Of a stretch of 64,000 nucleotides of DNA, positions 1-11,273 are shown piece after piece. The first letter of the stretch is position 1; each line of letters starts with the position of its first letter. This DNA comes from Amia ocellicauda. Its lineage: Eukaryota > Chordata > Actinopteri > Amiiformes > Amiidae. The stretch lies in contig NC_089863.1 of the NCBI RefSeq assembly GCF_036373705.1, forward strand, positions 21,946,619 to 22,010,618, read 5' to 3'. Both the position numbers and the translations under genes were made by a program. Below the pieces are notes generated by a model, which worked only from the letters and a program-made list of their open reading frames with translations, did no database searches and was not told the DNA's origin.

Positions 1-255
1 GGTTCCTTTGGTATCTCTCCCTGCAGATCTGTCTTACCTGGAGTTCACCCTACTGTGAACCTCCGCTGTACAGTCAACCTTTCTATTTGTTTTACCTCTA
101 CCTCTCCACAGGTTCTCTATAAATTACAATCTGATAGCCAAACACAATCCCGAGATCAAATCTAAATATACAGGGTGGTAATTTTTAAAGGTACTCACCC
201 TTGCTTTGGTCCCGGGAGTGGAGGCAAGTTCAGATCCTCATTCGTGACGCCAAGT
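1..255 (-). mobile_element. LTR retroelement remnant, leader region next to the LTR
   Basis: Read on the minus strand, this follows directly after the LTR at 256-839. It begins with a primer-binding-site-like stretch (TTGGCGTCACGAATGAGG) one or two bases past the LTR edge. The rest would be untranslated leader. No gag or pol coding is visible before the window edge. The family cannot be named from this much sequence. Treated as a fossil. Confidence 0.35.
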
Positions 256-839
256 TGTAGAACCGTGTGGGAAATAAGAGGAGAAGTCGCAGAGATAAAG
301 CAAATAGAACTTTAATGGAGCCGACTCGGAAGCTCCACGTCAGAAATAATTCCTTCAGTGAGACTTAATGTTTACAAACATGAGTACAACTTTATAGGAA
401 AAATGACGTAACATCTTATGGCCGTTCATCCAATCAGAAGAAACAGGTCCGGGTCCGTTTTACGATCTGTCCTCCCATGAAGAGGTGATGGATCCAAAGC
501 AGATGTCCGTCTTTGATGTGCACTAGGAAGATGCGATCCCACGGTCATCATTTACCTAGTGTCAATCGTTCTTTAACAGAAACAATTCCTGCCTATCTGG
601 AGAAACGATTAAGTCATAAACAAATTCTCAGCAGACAGCTGTAGGCTATTTCGGCACTGTGTAATCTTTCATTACTGACAGGAGTTTCTAACAAATCGAC
701 CTTGTTGACCCTTTACTTGTCCTGCTAAATCGAATGTGCTCAGTCTGTATACAAAACTACTTCTAATGCTAGTATTAATATAAAACATTATATAATAATC
801 ACAAAACACTTTCTTCAACTTCCTATACAGAGTCTTCAG
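256..839 (-). mobile_element. LTR-like sequence, copy 1
   Basis: On the minus strand this 584-bp block begins TGAAGACTC and ends GGTTCTACA, giving the TG...CA ends of an LTR. A primer-binding-site-like motif follows immediately in the leader at 1-255. A near-identical block lies at 41591-42172. Both join the same point of a LINE fragment, so the pair was probably copied as part of a larger duplication. No coding is visible. Confidence 0.45.
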
Positions 840-840
840 A

Positions 841-2175
841 GAGTTAGTTGAAAATGCATGGGTATATTTTAAGAATATACTACTCAAGGCTCAGGAGCAA
901 TTTGTACCAAAACTTAGCAAATTGAGGAACAAAAAACACTGGCCAAAATGGTTTAATAGAGGTATGCAAACAAAAATAAAGAGGAAGAAAATGTTGTATA
1001 GCGCATATAAAAGGGATGGTGATGAAACAAAATACATAGAATATGTTGAGCTGCAAAGAGATCTTAAGAAAGGGATCAGGAAAGCAAAGATGGAATTAGA
1101 AAGAAACATAGTTCTTGGAGCTCAAACCAATGCAAAGAGCTTTTTTCAATATCACAACAGCAAGCGGTTAATAAAAGAGGAGGTGAAACAGATAAAGCGC
1201 AAAAACGGAGGTATCTTGGAAATTGAACAAGATGAGCAAATATTCTAAATGAGTATTTCACAGAGGTTTTTACAAAAGAAAAAACAGATGACATGCCACA
1301 GGTTGACAATCAGTCCAGTCAAACCCTAAGAGAGATCAGGATAAATGAGGAGGAGGTACTAAAGGGACTAGCAGAATTAAAAACAAACAAATCACCTGGG
1401 CCAGATGGGATATTTCCAACAGTACTTCAAGAAAATAGGTGGCTCAGCAGATACAATCTTGGCAGCACAGGCTATTCAGAGGAACTTAGATAATATTTAG
1501 TTGTGGGCTGACACCTGGCAAATGAAATTCAATGTGTACAAGTGCAAGGTAATACATGCAGGTAACAAAAATGTCCACTATAATTACACTATGGGAGGTA
1601 CAGATCTACATGAAGTAACGCATGAGAAAGACCTAGGAGTCTATGTGGACTCCTCACTTTCTCCATCCAAGCAATGTGGGGAAGCAATAAAGAAGGCAAA
1701 CAGAATGCTAGGGTATATTGTCAAAAGTGTAGAATTTAAAACAAGGGCAGTAATGTTAAGACTGTACAATGCGCTAGTTAGACCTCATCTGGAATACTGT
1801 GTACAGTTCTGGGCACCACACTTCAAAAAGGATATTGCTGCCTTAGATGCAGTTCAGAGGAGAGCAAGGGAAAGTCCTACTCGGAGAGACTGAGGGAACT
1901 GAACCTTTTCACCCTGGAACAGAGGAGACTACCCGGGGACACAAATGGAAATTGGGCTTCAAGGCATTCAGAACTGAAAACAGGAGACACTTCTTTACAC
2001 AGAGAGTAGTCACAATCTGGAATAAACTACCCAGCGATGTGGTTGAAGCTGAAAGTTTGGGAACATATAAAAATGGTCTGGAATGGATCCTTGGATCACT
2101 TCGATATTAATGAACACCAAACGAGCACGATGGGTCTAATGGTCCCCTCTCATTTGTAAACTCTCTTATGTTCTT
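841..2175 (+). mobile_element. CR1-like LINE, 5'-truncated and internally deleted (copy 1)
   Basis: Non-LTR retrotransposon fragment. It starts inside the linker between endonuclease and reverse transcriptase. Open stretches at 922-1248, 1293-1493 and 1501-1893 match the other LINE copies here. Near 1434 the sequence jumps from just before the reverse transcriptase to the residues that follow its FADD motif, so the catalytic core is missing. The same junction is present in the copies at 42.2, 48.3 and 58.7 kb. The 3' end reads TATGTTCTT, then passes into the tRNA block flank shared by all copies. Confidence 0.8.
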
Positions 2176-2244
2176 AAAAGGGTCTGAAGCAGCATGAAAG
2201 AGCACACTAGGCAGCTGTGAGCAGACAGAGAGGGGAGTGTATTT

Positions 2245-2316
2245 TGTGTTGGCCGAGAATCGAACCCGAGTCAACTTCTTGGAAGGCAGCTATGCTAACC
2301 ACTATACCACCAACAC
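2245..2316 (-). tRNA. tRNA-Gly(TCC), copy 1
   Basis: 72 nt with a fully paired acceptor stem (GTGTTGG with CCAACAC), anticodon TCC and box B GGTTCGATTC. The anticodon stem carries a substitution relative to the copies at 51455 and 61854. Probably a functional-type gene or a recent relic. Confidence 0.75.
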
Positions 2317-2542
2317 TTAGAAACTAGTTCACCACCATATCTCACTGTGGTTGAACATGATTCCAGGATTGCAAAGTGGCAGGCAATTCGTTTTCCAAAT
2401 TGCAATCGGTGAACATTTGGGAAGCCCTGCGTTATCTGCAGTTTCCTGTTCCTGAGTGCGGAAGGAAAATGTCCATTAGCATCTTTCCAGATTGCACTTT
2501 ATTCAGACCTTTCCGAAATGAAACAAAACCAAAGTTGAAAAA

Positions 2543-2614
2543 CACCAGAGGATGGTTTCAATCCATCGACCTCTGGGTTATTGGCACAGCACGCTTCCGC
2601 TGTGCCACTCTGCT
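2543..2614 (-). pseudogene. initiator tRNA-Met relic, copy 1
   Basis: Clearly derived from initiator tRNA-Met, as shown by its well-paired counterpart at 43900-43971. The anticodon loop is changed so that the triplet reads AAT rather than CAT, and the anticodon and acceptor stems carry mismatches. Unlikely to start translation. Confidence 0.7.
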
Positions 2615-2883
2615 CCTTGGGCACTCAGCCACCTGTTAACGTCACAGCCACTCCTATATTGCATATTGCAAGCAATACAAGTTTGCAAAGCCCTGCGTTG
2701 TTTCCACTTTCCTGTTCAAGACTGCACACCGAACTTCTCCATGCGCTGGGGCAGCTTTCCAGGTTTCAGTGCCTTCACATTTCACCCTGTATGTGCTGTG
2801 GGAAGCATCATGTCAATTGTTTTGTACTAAGCGGATCGGGGCTCAGTCTGAGCTCAGATCCGAGCTTAAAAATGACCGTGCTT

Positions 2884-2956
2884 CTGAGCAGCTGGGACTC
2901 AAAGCCACACTCCCTGGCTTAGGAACCCAGTGTCTGATCCACTAGGACACGGGGGC
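2884..2956 (-). pseudogene. tRNA-Arg(CCT)-derived relic, copy 1
   Basis: Resembles tRNA-Arg(CCT): CCT in the anticodon loop, a CACTGG...CCAGGG region and GAGTCCCA after the T loop. The 3' acceptor strand does not pair with the 5' GCCCCCG. All four copies in the window share this defect. Confidence 0.55.
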
Positions 2957-3416
2957 TCAGCCAGACAGTATCGGAAAATGGAAATAAATTAATTAATTAA
3001 TAAATAAAAAGATGCTGCGCGTTACACAATAGACACCAGGTAAAGAAGTGAATAGTTACAGGATCTGTCACGTAAGCTCCTCAACTTGAAACGGGCATGT
3101 ACGAACTCCTGTGAAATAACACGAGATGGATAACTCCCCCTTCTCTGCTGCAGCAGAATGTGACTACCTATTGCGCAGATTATTGCGTCAATTGATTCGA
3201 AAAGAGGGCTGGCATTTGTCACCAATGTGTCTCGTTTTATTTCTGAAATATAACTCCCAGAAAATATTGTCTGTGTTTTTGAAATTGAATAACCTCAAAA
3301 GAAAGAAATGATCCAGTCAATTGCTAAAGAAGAGTCTTGCCGCTGCATTCTGGAATGAAGAAAAGAATGAAATGACAAGTACAATCAAATCAAGAAAGAG
3401 AGCGGGCTTTGTCGGA

Positions 3417-3487
3417 TGTGCCAGCCGGGAATCGAACCCGAGTCACAAGAATGGGAATCTTGTATGATACCACTACACCACTGGCGC
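3417..3487 (-). tRNA. tRNA-Gly(CCC), copy 1
   Basis: 71 nt. The anticodon stem CAAGA/TCTTG encloses TTCCCAT, giving anticodon CCC. Box B is GGTTCGATTCC. There is one acceptor mismatch (C2 against A71) that the copy at 44770 lacks. Confidence 0.75.
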
Positions 3488-4784
3488 TGCTGGGGAAGCT
3501 CTGGCTTGCGTCCTTGAAGCAAATTCATAGAAAGCGTCCCATGGGGCAAGATGATGTCTTAATGATTATCCTTATTAGTCTGTTGTCGATCTGCTTAATA
3601 CGTACCTAGCCAATCACTACATCACAGGTGCAGAGACAATCAGTATGAAGGCGAACACGATTTCGTTAACGTGTGCCCATTTACAAGTTCAATGAATGTA
3701 TACATAAATAAAGCAGATCTGGGTTTTCCTCTGAAACATTAAGGACTGGTTTCATAAATGCGTCCATAAGTCCATAAATGCCACGAGTGCAACGTGCAAC
3801 TCTATTGTAGCTGCTGTTACTGTACGATTCATCGTGATACGTGTGTGTTTTATTTCAGCTGTAACTCGCCCTGGTTAAGCACGTCTACGGTGTAATTTAA
3901 AAATATTACAGAAATTGTCGTTTGCAGTTACAAATCTGTAGTAAGAGTAATACGTTAAGGGAGTCAAGTTCAGCAATTTAAAATACAAATCTACTAGCAC
4001 ATATCTTGATGAAGATTTAATAATAACAATAATAATAATACATAGCAAATATTTATTTTAGTGTTGCACATGGAAAGTTTTCTTACAGTATTTTCTGAAT
4101 ATAATGTTGTCTATACCCTTTTAGCTATTCGTAATATCTCTTAACAGAAACTTGTATATTTTTAGCTGTCTCCAATCATCTAAAGCAGAAGTATTTACAA
4201 GTTGCCACAGAGAGAGACCGGAGAGTACAGGTGAGAGGTAGCCATCTTGTTGTTTGACTAGTTTCAGAATAGTCTTAGCATTGCTCATTTTGTTTTAAGT
4301 TTGCCTTAAATTGACATTAGCATTGTCTGTAGTTTGCCTAAATTGAAGCCAATTCAGTTCAGCTGCTGAGTTGGTGAAAGTAAACAGGTTGTAGAAGGGA
4401 GTTTCTGTCTAGGACTAGCAGGAATTATGTTGTAGGAGGAGCCAGGTGGGGCCAATTAGGTGTGAATTGGGGGTAGGTAGACAAAAGCTACTTAAAGCAG
4501 CTGTTGAGAAAGAGCTGTGCTGTTTTTCGCTGACAAAAGTTAGGCAGTTGACTAGCAGCAGGAACCAAGAGAAGTACAAACAAACAAACAAACAAACAAA
4601 CAAAAAGTAACATTTAGAAGCATGTGGCCACTACAGTGTCAGGTTTGCAGAATGATTGCCTTCCTGGATGAACTCATCCAAGAAGGCTTCATATGAGAAC
4701 GTTGTCGGCAGGTTGAAATCCTAGAGATCAATTGATCTTGAGGCTCAGCTTGTCGATCTGCGCTGTATTAGGGATATAGAAGAA

Positions 4785-5430
4785 TTGGTCAATCAGCCCA
4801 TGAGAGAGATGGTGTGCACGCCAAAACCTAGGAGAGTTGAGACCTTAGAGCAGGACAGCGTAGAGAACTGCTGGGTTACAGTAGGTCGTAACCGCAGAAA
4901 AGGGCGTGCACACCCCGTAGAGACACCCCAAGAGCTTGAATTGCCCAACAGGTTCCAACTGCTGGACACCGAGTTGGACAGTGACAGCTCAGAGGGTGAT
5001 GGGGGGCAGTTGAGCACCAGAGCACCATGGTGCCCAATCCCCCCCCAGACGAAGGAGGTAGTTATAGTAGGAGACTCAATTCTTAGAGGTGTAGATCACA
5101 CAGTGTGTTCTAGTGACATGGAGACCCGCATTGGTATCTTGCCTGCCTGGTGCTCAGGTTGCAGATCTCCCTAAACTAGTAGACGGGCTACTGGCCAAAT
5201 CCGGGGGGAATCCACAGGTCATGGTCAGGGAGACAGGCAGAGATTAGAAAGTTTAACACGTGGTTGAAAGCTTGGTGTAGGGAAGAGGGGTTTAGGTTTA
5301 TGGAGCATTGGTCTTTCTTCTGGGATAGATGGGACCTGTACAAACCGGACGGTCTACATCTAAACAGAAGGGGGGCTAATGCATTGGAAGAGCGTATGTG
5401 CAGTGAAATTGAGAATCATTTAAACTAGGA
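4785..5430 (+). pseudogene. LINE ORF1 remnant with esterase-like motifs
   Basis: CR1-clade ORF1 proteins carry an esterase domain. Here an N-terminal region rich in charged residues leads to VVIVGDSILRG, which matches SGNH block I. The frame stops at 5174. A block matching KPDGLHLNRRG, with the Asp and His of block V, follows in another frame near 5350. The middle of the domain is missing. Same state in the copies at 48.6 and 59.0 kb. Confidence 0.6.
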
Positions 5431-5519
5431 ACCAGGGGGGCAGGGAGCTTTGACAATGGGAGATGTTCCACTAAGGAAAGGAAACCAAGGGAAACTGCCA
5501 GTAGGAAAGTCCTGAAATG

Positions 5520-6404
5520 TTTGTACCTCAATGCCAGGAGTATAAGGAACAAGATGTTAGACTTGGAAGCCACAGTGCTGGTGTGTGACTATGATGTTGT
5601 AGGAGTGACAGAAACATGGCTTACAGAAAATGATGGGGATGAATACAAGTTGGAAGGATACACACAGTTTAGGTGAGACAGGCAAAATCGAAGAGGGGGT
5701 GGGGTAGCATTATATGTGAAAAATGACATTGAGGCAGAAGAACTTGTATTAGATCCCAGTAATGGAACAGAATCTTTGTGGGTGAAACGTTTGAACAAGA
5801 GATCTGGAGGATTAGCGGTAGGAGTGTGTTACAGGCCACCAAACTCAGATTTTCAGAAAGATGCTGCATTGTACAGTGTAATCAGGACTGCATGTAGCAA
5901 GGATGTGGCTGTTATAATGGGGGATTTCAATTTCCCAAACTAAGACTGGGAAAGCCCAGTGGGGACTACAGAAGCAGAAATGGAAATGGTTGAGATGGTA
6001 AATGACTGCTTTCTAACTCAATTTGTCAGGGAACCAACCAGAGAGAGCGCATGTATTGACTTGATCTTTTCAAATGACCAAGATAGAGTCAGGGGGACAG
6101 TAGTTAGAGAACCAATGGCAAATTGTGATCACAATATGGTTATCTTTGAGGCATTCTTTCAAAAAACAAGGTCCAAGTCTAAAACAATGGTCTACAATTT
6201 TAGAAAAGCAAATCTTGAAGATATGAGACTGCACTTAGAAGAGGTAGACTGGAGCACACTGGATACAGAGTTAGTTGAAAATGCATGGGTATATTTTAAG
6301 AATATACTAATCGAGGCTCAGGTCCAATTTGTACCAAAACTTAGCAAATTGAGGAACAAAAAACATTGGCCAAAATGGTTTAATAGAGGTATGCAAAAAA
6401 TATA
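5520..6404 (+). pseudogene. LINE apurinic-type endonuclease (broken)
   Basis: Matches the exonuclease-endonuclease-phosphatase fold that nicks target DNA for LINEs: LNARS (Asn), TETW (Glu), GDFNFPN (Asp and Asn) and CDHNM (Asp and His) appear in the right order. Two in-frame stops interrupt it here, near 5673 and 5941. The copy at 59.7 kb lacks both but has a different stop near 60054. Confidence 0.75.
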
Positions 6405-6613
6405 AAGAGAAAGACAATGTTGTATAGTGCATACAAAAGGGATGGTGACGAAACAAAATACATAGAATATGTTGAGCTGCAAAGAGATCTTTAGAAAGGG
6501 ATCAGGAAAGCAAAGAGGGAATTAGAAAGAAACATAGCTCTTGGAGCTCAAACCAATGCAAAACTGAGCCAGGAAATTGCAGACCAATCAGTCTGACCTG
6601 CATCACCTGTAAA

Positions 6614-7792
6614 ATGTTGGAAAAAATGATTAGACAGAAAATAGAGGCGCATCTCAATGAAAACCATATTCTCAGAGCTAGTCAACATGGGTTTAGACGA
6701 GGCAGATCATGTCTTACTAATTTATTAGAATGTTTAGAACATGCAACTGCAGCTGTAGATCACGTGAAAGCATATGATATGATATACTTAGATTTCCAAA
6801 AAGCTTTTGATAAGGTTCCACACCAAAGACTGATCCTCAAATTGGAAGCTGTAGGCATTCAGGGTAATGTAAGTAGATGGATTATGAACTGGTTGATGTC
6901 TAGGAAACAGAGGGTGTCGATTAGAGGAGTCACTTCTAACTGGAATGAGGTTGTTAGTGGAGTTCCACAGGGATCAGTACTAGGGCCTTTGCTTTTTCTA
7001 ATCTATATTAATGATCTGGACTCTGGGATAGTTAGCAAACTTGTCAAATTTGCAGATGATACTAAAATAGGTGGCTCAGCAGATACAATCTTGGCAGCAC
7101 AGGCTATTCAGAGGGACTTAGATAATATTCAGTTGTGGGCTGACACCTGGCAAATGAAATTCAATGTGGACAAGTGCAAGGTAATACATGCAGGTAACAA
7201 AAATGTCCACTATAATTACACTATGGGAGGTACAGATCTAGATGAAGTAACGCATGAGAAAGACCTAGGAGTCTATGTGGACTCCTCATTTTCTCCATCC
7301 AAGCAATGTGGGGAAGCAATAAAAAAGGCAAACAGAATGCTAGGGTATATTGTCAAAAGTGTAGAATTTAAAACAAGGGCAGTAATGTTAAGACTGTACA
7401 ATGCGCTAGTTAGACCTCATCTGGAATACTGTGTACAGTTCTGGGCACCACACTTCAAGAAGGATATTGCTGCCTTAGAGGCAGTTCAGAGGAGAGCAAC
7501 CAGACTTATTCCAGGTCTGAAGGGAAAGTCCTACTCGGAGAGACTGAGGGAACTGAACCTTTTCACCCTGGAACAGAGGAGACTACGTGGGGACTTGATC
7601 CAAGTCTTCAAAATCATGAAAGGCATCGACCACATCAAACCAGAGGAGCTTTTCCAGATCAGCAGGGACACACGCACCCGGGGACACAAATGGAAATTGG
7701 GCTTCAAGGCATTCAAAACGGAAAACAGGAGACACTTCTTTACACAGAGAGTAGTCACAATCTGGAATAAACTACCCAGCGATGTTGTTTAA
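6614..7792 (+). pseudogene. LINE reverse transcriptase, open 392-residue fragment
   Basis: Copies the LINE RNA at the nicked target. Motif A is YLDFQKAFDKVPH, motif B is GVPQGSVLGPLLF and motif C is FADDTK (7049-7060 covers FADD), so the catalytic aspartates remain. A thumb-like region with CKVIHAGN and a C-terminal part ending NKLPSDVV follow. The N-terminal part of the polyprotein is separated by the deletion near 6560, so this is an orphaned fragment. The final residues are lost to an early stop compared with the other copies. Confidence 0.8.
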
Positions 7793-7920
7793 GTTGAAAG
7801 TTTGGGAACATTTAAAAATGGTCTGGAAAGGATCCTTGGATCACTTCGATATTATTGAACACCAAACGAGCATGAAGAGTCGAATGGTCCCCTCTCGTTT
7901 GTAAACTTTCATATGTTCTT

Positions 7921-8065
7921 AAAAGTGTCTGAAGCAGCATGAAAGAGCACACTAAGCAGCTGAGAACAGACAGAGAGGGGAGTGAATATTGCGCTGGCCG
8001 GGAATTGAACCCGGGTCAACTGCTTGGAAGGCAGCTATGCTAACCACTATACCACCAACACTTGA
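7921..8065. repeat. tRNA block A stub joined to block B
   Basis: The LINE 3' flank and Gly(TCC) of block A are present. Just after Gly(TCC), near 8065, the sequence jumps into block B, skipping iMet, Arg and Gly(CCC). This is a rearrangement breakpoint. Confidence 0.7.
7990..8061 (-). tRNA. tRNA-Gly(TCC), copy 2
   Basis: 72 nt with anticodon TCC. The acceptor GTGTTGG/CCAGCGC pairs with two G-T wobbles, and the T arm carries CCGGG/CCCGG. It sits at the block A to block B breakpoint. Confidence 0.78.
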
Positions 8066-8157
8066 ACAAGAAAAGTTTAGCCGCTGTATTCTGGAATGAA
8101 TAAAGAAATGAAATGACAAGGGCAATCAAAGCAAGTAAGACAGTAGGCTGTGTGGCA

Positions 8158-8228
8158 TACGCTAGCCAGAAATCGAACGCAACTCACAAGAACAGGAACC
8201 TTGTATGATACCACTACACCACTGGCGC
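8158..8228 (-). pseudogene. tRNA-Gly-derived relic with CCT anticodon, unit 1
   Basis: Paralogue of tRNA-Gly(CCC) of block A; the flanking sequence matches too. The loop reads TTCCTGT, so the anticodon would be CCT (Arg codon AGG). The T stem and the acceptor 3' strand are mispaired. Confidence 0.65.
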
Positions 8229-8478
8229 TGCGGGGAAGCTCTAGATTCTGTCACCGAAGCAAATGCACAAGACATATAAAACGCGTCCCCTGGGGCACAA
8301 TGGTCTTTTAATAATTATCTGTAATAATCTGCAGTCGAACTGCTTAATACGAACCTAGCTAATCACTACATCACAGGCGCATGGTTGTCATTCAGGGAAA
8401 ATATGTGTTCACGAATGTTCATCGGAGTGGTTGTCATGCTAAGAGGTCAGTTGGAGTAGAGGTAGCTGGCCATGCCGT

Positions 8479-8551
8479 GCCTCGTTGGCGCAGTAGGTAG
8501 CGCGTCAGTCTCATAATCTGAAGGTGGTGAGTTCAACCCTATCACGGGGCA
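8479..8551 (+). pseudogene. tRNA-Met(CAT) elongator, unit 1, T arm damaged
   Basis: The acceptor, D arm and CAT anticodon match the intact copies, but the T stem reads GTGAG against CTATC and the T loop has CAA for CGA. Probably inactive. Confidence 0.65.
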
Positions 8552-8666
8552 AGCTCTTTTCCTTTATCTTTGAGTTCTACCACACTGATCTCCAGCTGCA
8601 GAAAAAAGGCGCACACCTGTGCAATAAAGTGGTTGCTTGCGCTGTCTGAAGAAATTCATGGCAAAA

Positions 8667-8739
8667 TGCCAAATCCTGGGATGGAACAAGGGACCTTTAG
8701 ATGTTCAGTCTATCGCTCCCCCAACTGAGCTACTTCGGC
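8667..8739 (-). pseudogene. tRNA-Phe(GAA)-derived relic, unit 1
   Basis: 73 nt with D arm TAGCTCAGTTGG and GAA in the anticodon loop. The outer anticodon pair, the last acceptor pair and a T-stem pair are mismatched, and the T loop reads TTCCATC in place of TTCGATC. Confidence 0.65.
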
Positions 8740-8865
8740 CATTGGTGAGATGACGTCGTGATCCCAAAAGTCAAAGTGAAGGAAGCCCTGGCAGAACACA
8801 GTCATTGAAAAGTTCATTGTTTTCCATGACGTCGGCAACGACTCAATTTGATCACTGCAGCACAA

Positions 8866-8948
8866 GTCAGGATGGCCGAGTGGTGTAAGGTGCTGCGTGC
8901 AGGTCATCATCTCCTGTAGAGGCTTGGCTTTGAATCCCACCTCTGACA
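8866..8948 (+). pseudogene. tRNA-Leu(CAG)-derived relic, unit 1
   Basis: 83 nt including a variable arm, 5' GTCAGGATGGCCGAGTGG and a CAG anticodon. The 3' side of the anticodon stem (CATCG) no longer pairs with CTGCG, and the conserved T33 is G. Confidence 0.65.
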
Positions 8949-9534
8949 AGGGTCCTTTTACCACTCAGGAGCACACACTTACCCGTGCTGGCGACAAGGA
9001 CAACAAGAGTTGAGGACTGTGTTGAAAACGACATTACACAAAGAATTCAATGTTGAAAGAAATACATCAATACATAAATCAATGCACATGTATTTATTCA
9101 TTGATTGATTGACTTCAACATGTCTTAATTTAGTCACTGTACCCACAAAGCAACACTCAGCATAGTGGAGGCTATAGCTCGGCGTTATTGCGTGTACCTT
9201 ACATGTATCACCCCTGGCACCTGGCCCTGATAACTCCCTACTTTTTGACCACAGTCTGTCTGTGACTTGAACCCGAGAAGTAAAAATGATGCACATGGGC
9301 GCTTGCAATCTCGTTGTTTCAATCACATATCACAGTGGATGCGTACACACGGTGTTTCTAGGGGATTGCTGGGACAGTAACGAATGTGTTCCTTGCTTTA
9401 CATGTCATCTAGCGCACAGTAGCTTTTTCTCCTTCTTTTTGACCATTTCATCCACATATTGTGCCTTTGGGGAACGCCTCCGAAACAGATTTAGAATGCT
9501 CTGAGATTCAAGAAACAACAGTGCAACTCTTTTC

Positions 9535-10440
9535 CAGGGTTGTGGGTAACGCGTTACTAAGTAACGCATTACAGTAATGTTATTACTTTTGGTAGTAACG
9601 AGTAACGTAACGTAGTATGGTTCCAAAAGGAGTAATAATATTACAGTTACTGATTCCTTTTTTTGTTCTCGTTACTGCATTACACATTGTAACGATATGG
9701 TCTTAATAAGGACGATAAGGACGTCTATGTCGTACATTAAAAATATTAGAAAAACTGTCGTTTGCAGTTACAAATCTGTAGTAAGAGTAATAAGTTAAAG
9801 GAGTCAAGTTGAGACATTTAAGATGCAGATCTACTAGCACATATCTTGATGATGATTACAATAATAACAATAATAAAAATAAATAGCAAAGATGTATTTT
9901 AGTGTTGCACGTTTTCTTATGGTAACGTAATGCTTGTCTGAGTATAATGTTGTCTATACACGTTTAGCTACTGCTAATATCTCTTAACAGAAACGTGTAT
10001 TTATTATGCTGTCTCCAATCATCTAAAGCACAAAGAATAAAACAGCCACAAAAGTCCTTTCCACACCAGGCTCTATCGCTCGTAGTGTTGCTTTCTGTCT
10101 TCATTTTTAAAACGAAACACAAAACCAAACCCACAATCGCTCCGCTCCTCCCACAACAGGGGGTGGACTTCCGACACTGGCCTGGTTTTCCTGTGGCGCT
10201 TTATTAAAACAACAAAAGATAACAGTATGTCTCTGTCATTATCAACTGCTTGTGTTGGTGTAGCTTTGAAATTGTTTATTGAGGTCCCGCAACGTTTGGG
10301 GTGTAATGCAGAGTAATGTAAAAGTAAAGTAACTAATTACATTCTCCAGGAAGTAATAAGTAAAGTGTTTAGTTACTTTTGATATGAGTAACGAGTACAA
10401 TGTAAGACATTACTTTTTGTGAGTAACGACCCCAACACTG
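9535..10440. mobile_element. hAT-type non-autonomous element, unit 1
   Basis: About 0.9 kb with no coding. The ends are CAGGGTTGTGGGTAACG and, inverted, CAGTGTTGGGGTCGTTAC. It is flanked by an 8-bp direct repeat CTCTTTTC (9527-9534 and 10441-10448), which is the hAT target-duplication length. GTAAC-rich ends of this kind are common in fish hAT-derived elements. It was present in the ancestral unit before amplification. Confidence 0.75.
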
Positions 10441-10691
10441 CTCTTTTCCTTCTCTTTTGGCTTGTTTGTTTGTTGTTGAAGGAGATACAAAGTTTGAGAG
10501 TGTCTCGTTTTATTTCTGAAATATAACTCCCAGAAAGTATGGTCTTTGTGTTCTTGAAATTGAATAACCTCAAAAGAAAGAAATGGTCCAATGAATTGCC
10601 GAAGAAAAGTCTAGCCGCTGTATTCTGGAATGAAGAAAAAAATGAAATGACAAGGGCAATCAAAGCAAGTAAGACAGTAGGCTGTGTGGCA

Positions 10692-10762
10692 TACGCTAGC
10701 CAGAAATCGAACGCAACTCACAAGAACAGGAACCTTGTATGATACCACTACACCACTGGTGC
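10692..10762 (-). pseudogene. tRNA-Gly-derived relic with CCT anticodon, unit 2
   Basis: As in unit 1, with one extra change in the 5' acceptor strand (GCACCAG). Confidence 0.65.
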
Positions 10763-11012
10763 AGCGGGGAAGCTCTAGATTCTGTCACCGAAGCAAATGC
10801 ACAAGACATATAAAACGCGTCCCCTGGGGCACAATGGTCTTTTAATAATTATCTGTAATAATCTGCAGTCGAACTGCTTAATACGTACCTAGCTAATCAC
10901 TACATCACAGGCGCATGGTTGTCATTCGGGGAAAATATGTGTTCACGAATGTTCATCGGAGTGGTTGTCATGCTAAGAGGTCAGTTGGAGTAGAGGGAGC
11001 TGGCCATGCCGT

Positions 11013-11085
11013 GCCTCGTTGGCGCAGTAGGTAGCGCGTCAGTCTCATAATCTGAAGGTGGTGAGTTCGACCCTCACACGGGGCA
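11013..11085 (+). tRNA. tRNA-Met(CAT) elongator, unit 2
   Basis: 73 nt. The acceptor GCCTCGT/ACGGGGC, D stem GCGC/GCGC and T arm GTGAG TTCGACC CTCAC all pair, and the anticodon is CAT. Intact internal promoter boxes. No run of four or more T follows within about 20 bases. Confidence 0.85.
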
Positions 11086-11200
11086 AGCACTCTACCTTTA
11101 TCTTTGAGTTCTACCACACTGATCTCCAGCTGCAGAAAAAAGGTGCACACCTGTGCAATAAAGTGGTTGCTTGCGCTGTCTGAAGAAATTCATGGCAAAA

Positions 11201-11273
11201 TGCCAAATCCTGGGATGGAACAAGGGACCTTTAGATGTTCAGTCTATCGCTCCTCCAACTGAGCTATTTCGGC
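11201..11273 (-). pseudogene. tRNA-Phe(GAA)-derived relic, unit 2
   Basis: Same defects as in unit 1, plus one change in the D loop. Confidence 0.65.

Larger units (their letters stand above)
2176..4188. repeat. tRNA block A, copy 1 (Gly-TCC, iMet, Arg-CCT relic, Gly-CCC)
   Basis: About 2 kb holding four tRNA-derived sequences, all on the minus strand, separated by non-coding spacer. Copies are at 43533, 51386 and 61785, and a stub lies at 7921-8065. The stretch after the last tRNA (3488-4188) has no gene. From about 3870 it resembles the middle of the hAT-type element of block B and is cut off where the LINE at 4189 begins. Confidence 0.8.
4189..7920 (+). mobile_element. CR1-like LINE, longest copy (copy 2)
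   Basis: Runs from the 5' untranslated region shared with the copies at 48296, 58719 and 63600 to the TATGTTCTT end. The parts in order are: an ORF1 fragment with an SGNH/GDSL-esterase-like motif (GDSILRG) near 5075-5095; that domain's likely last block (DGLHLN) near 5350; an apurinic-type endonuclease at about 5520-6180; and a reverse transcriptase at 6614-7792. It is defective. ORF1 is shifted and shortened between its two esterase blocks, the endonuclease has two stops, and near 6560 a deletion removes the segment between endonuclease and reverse transcriptase. It keeps the catalytic core that the other copies lost. Confidence 0.85.

Noticed and set aside
8710-9326. Short open frames repeated in each array unit (about 60-115 residues)
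   Set aside because: They recur only because the unit recurs, overlap tRNA relics and a hAT element on both strands, and show no protein-like features.
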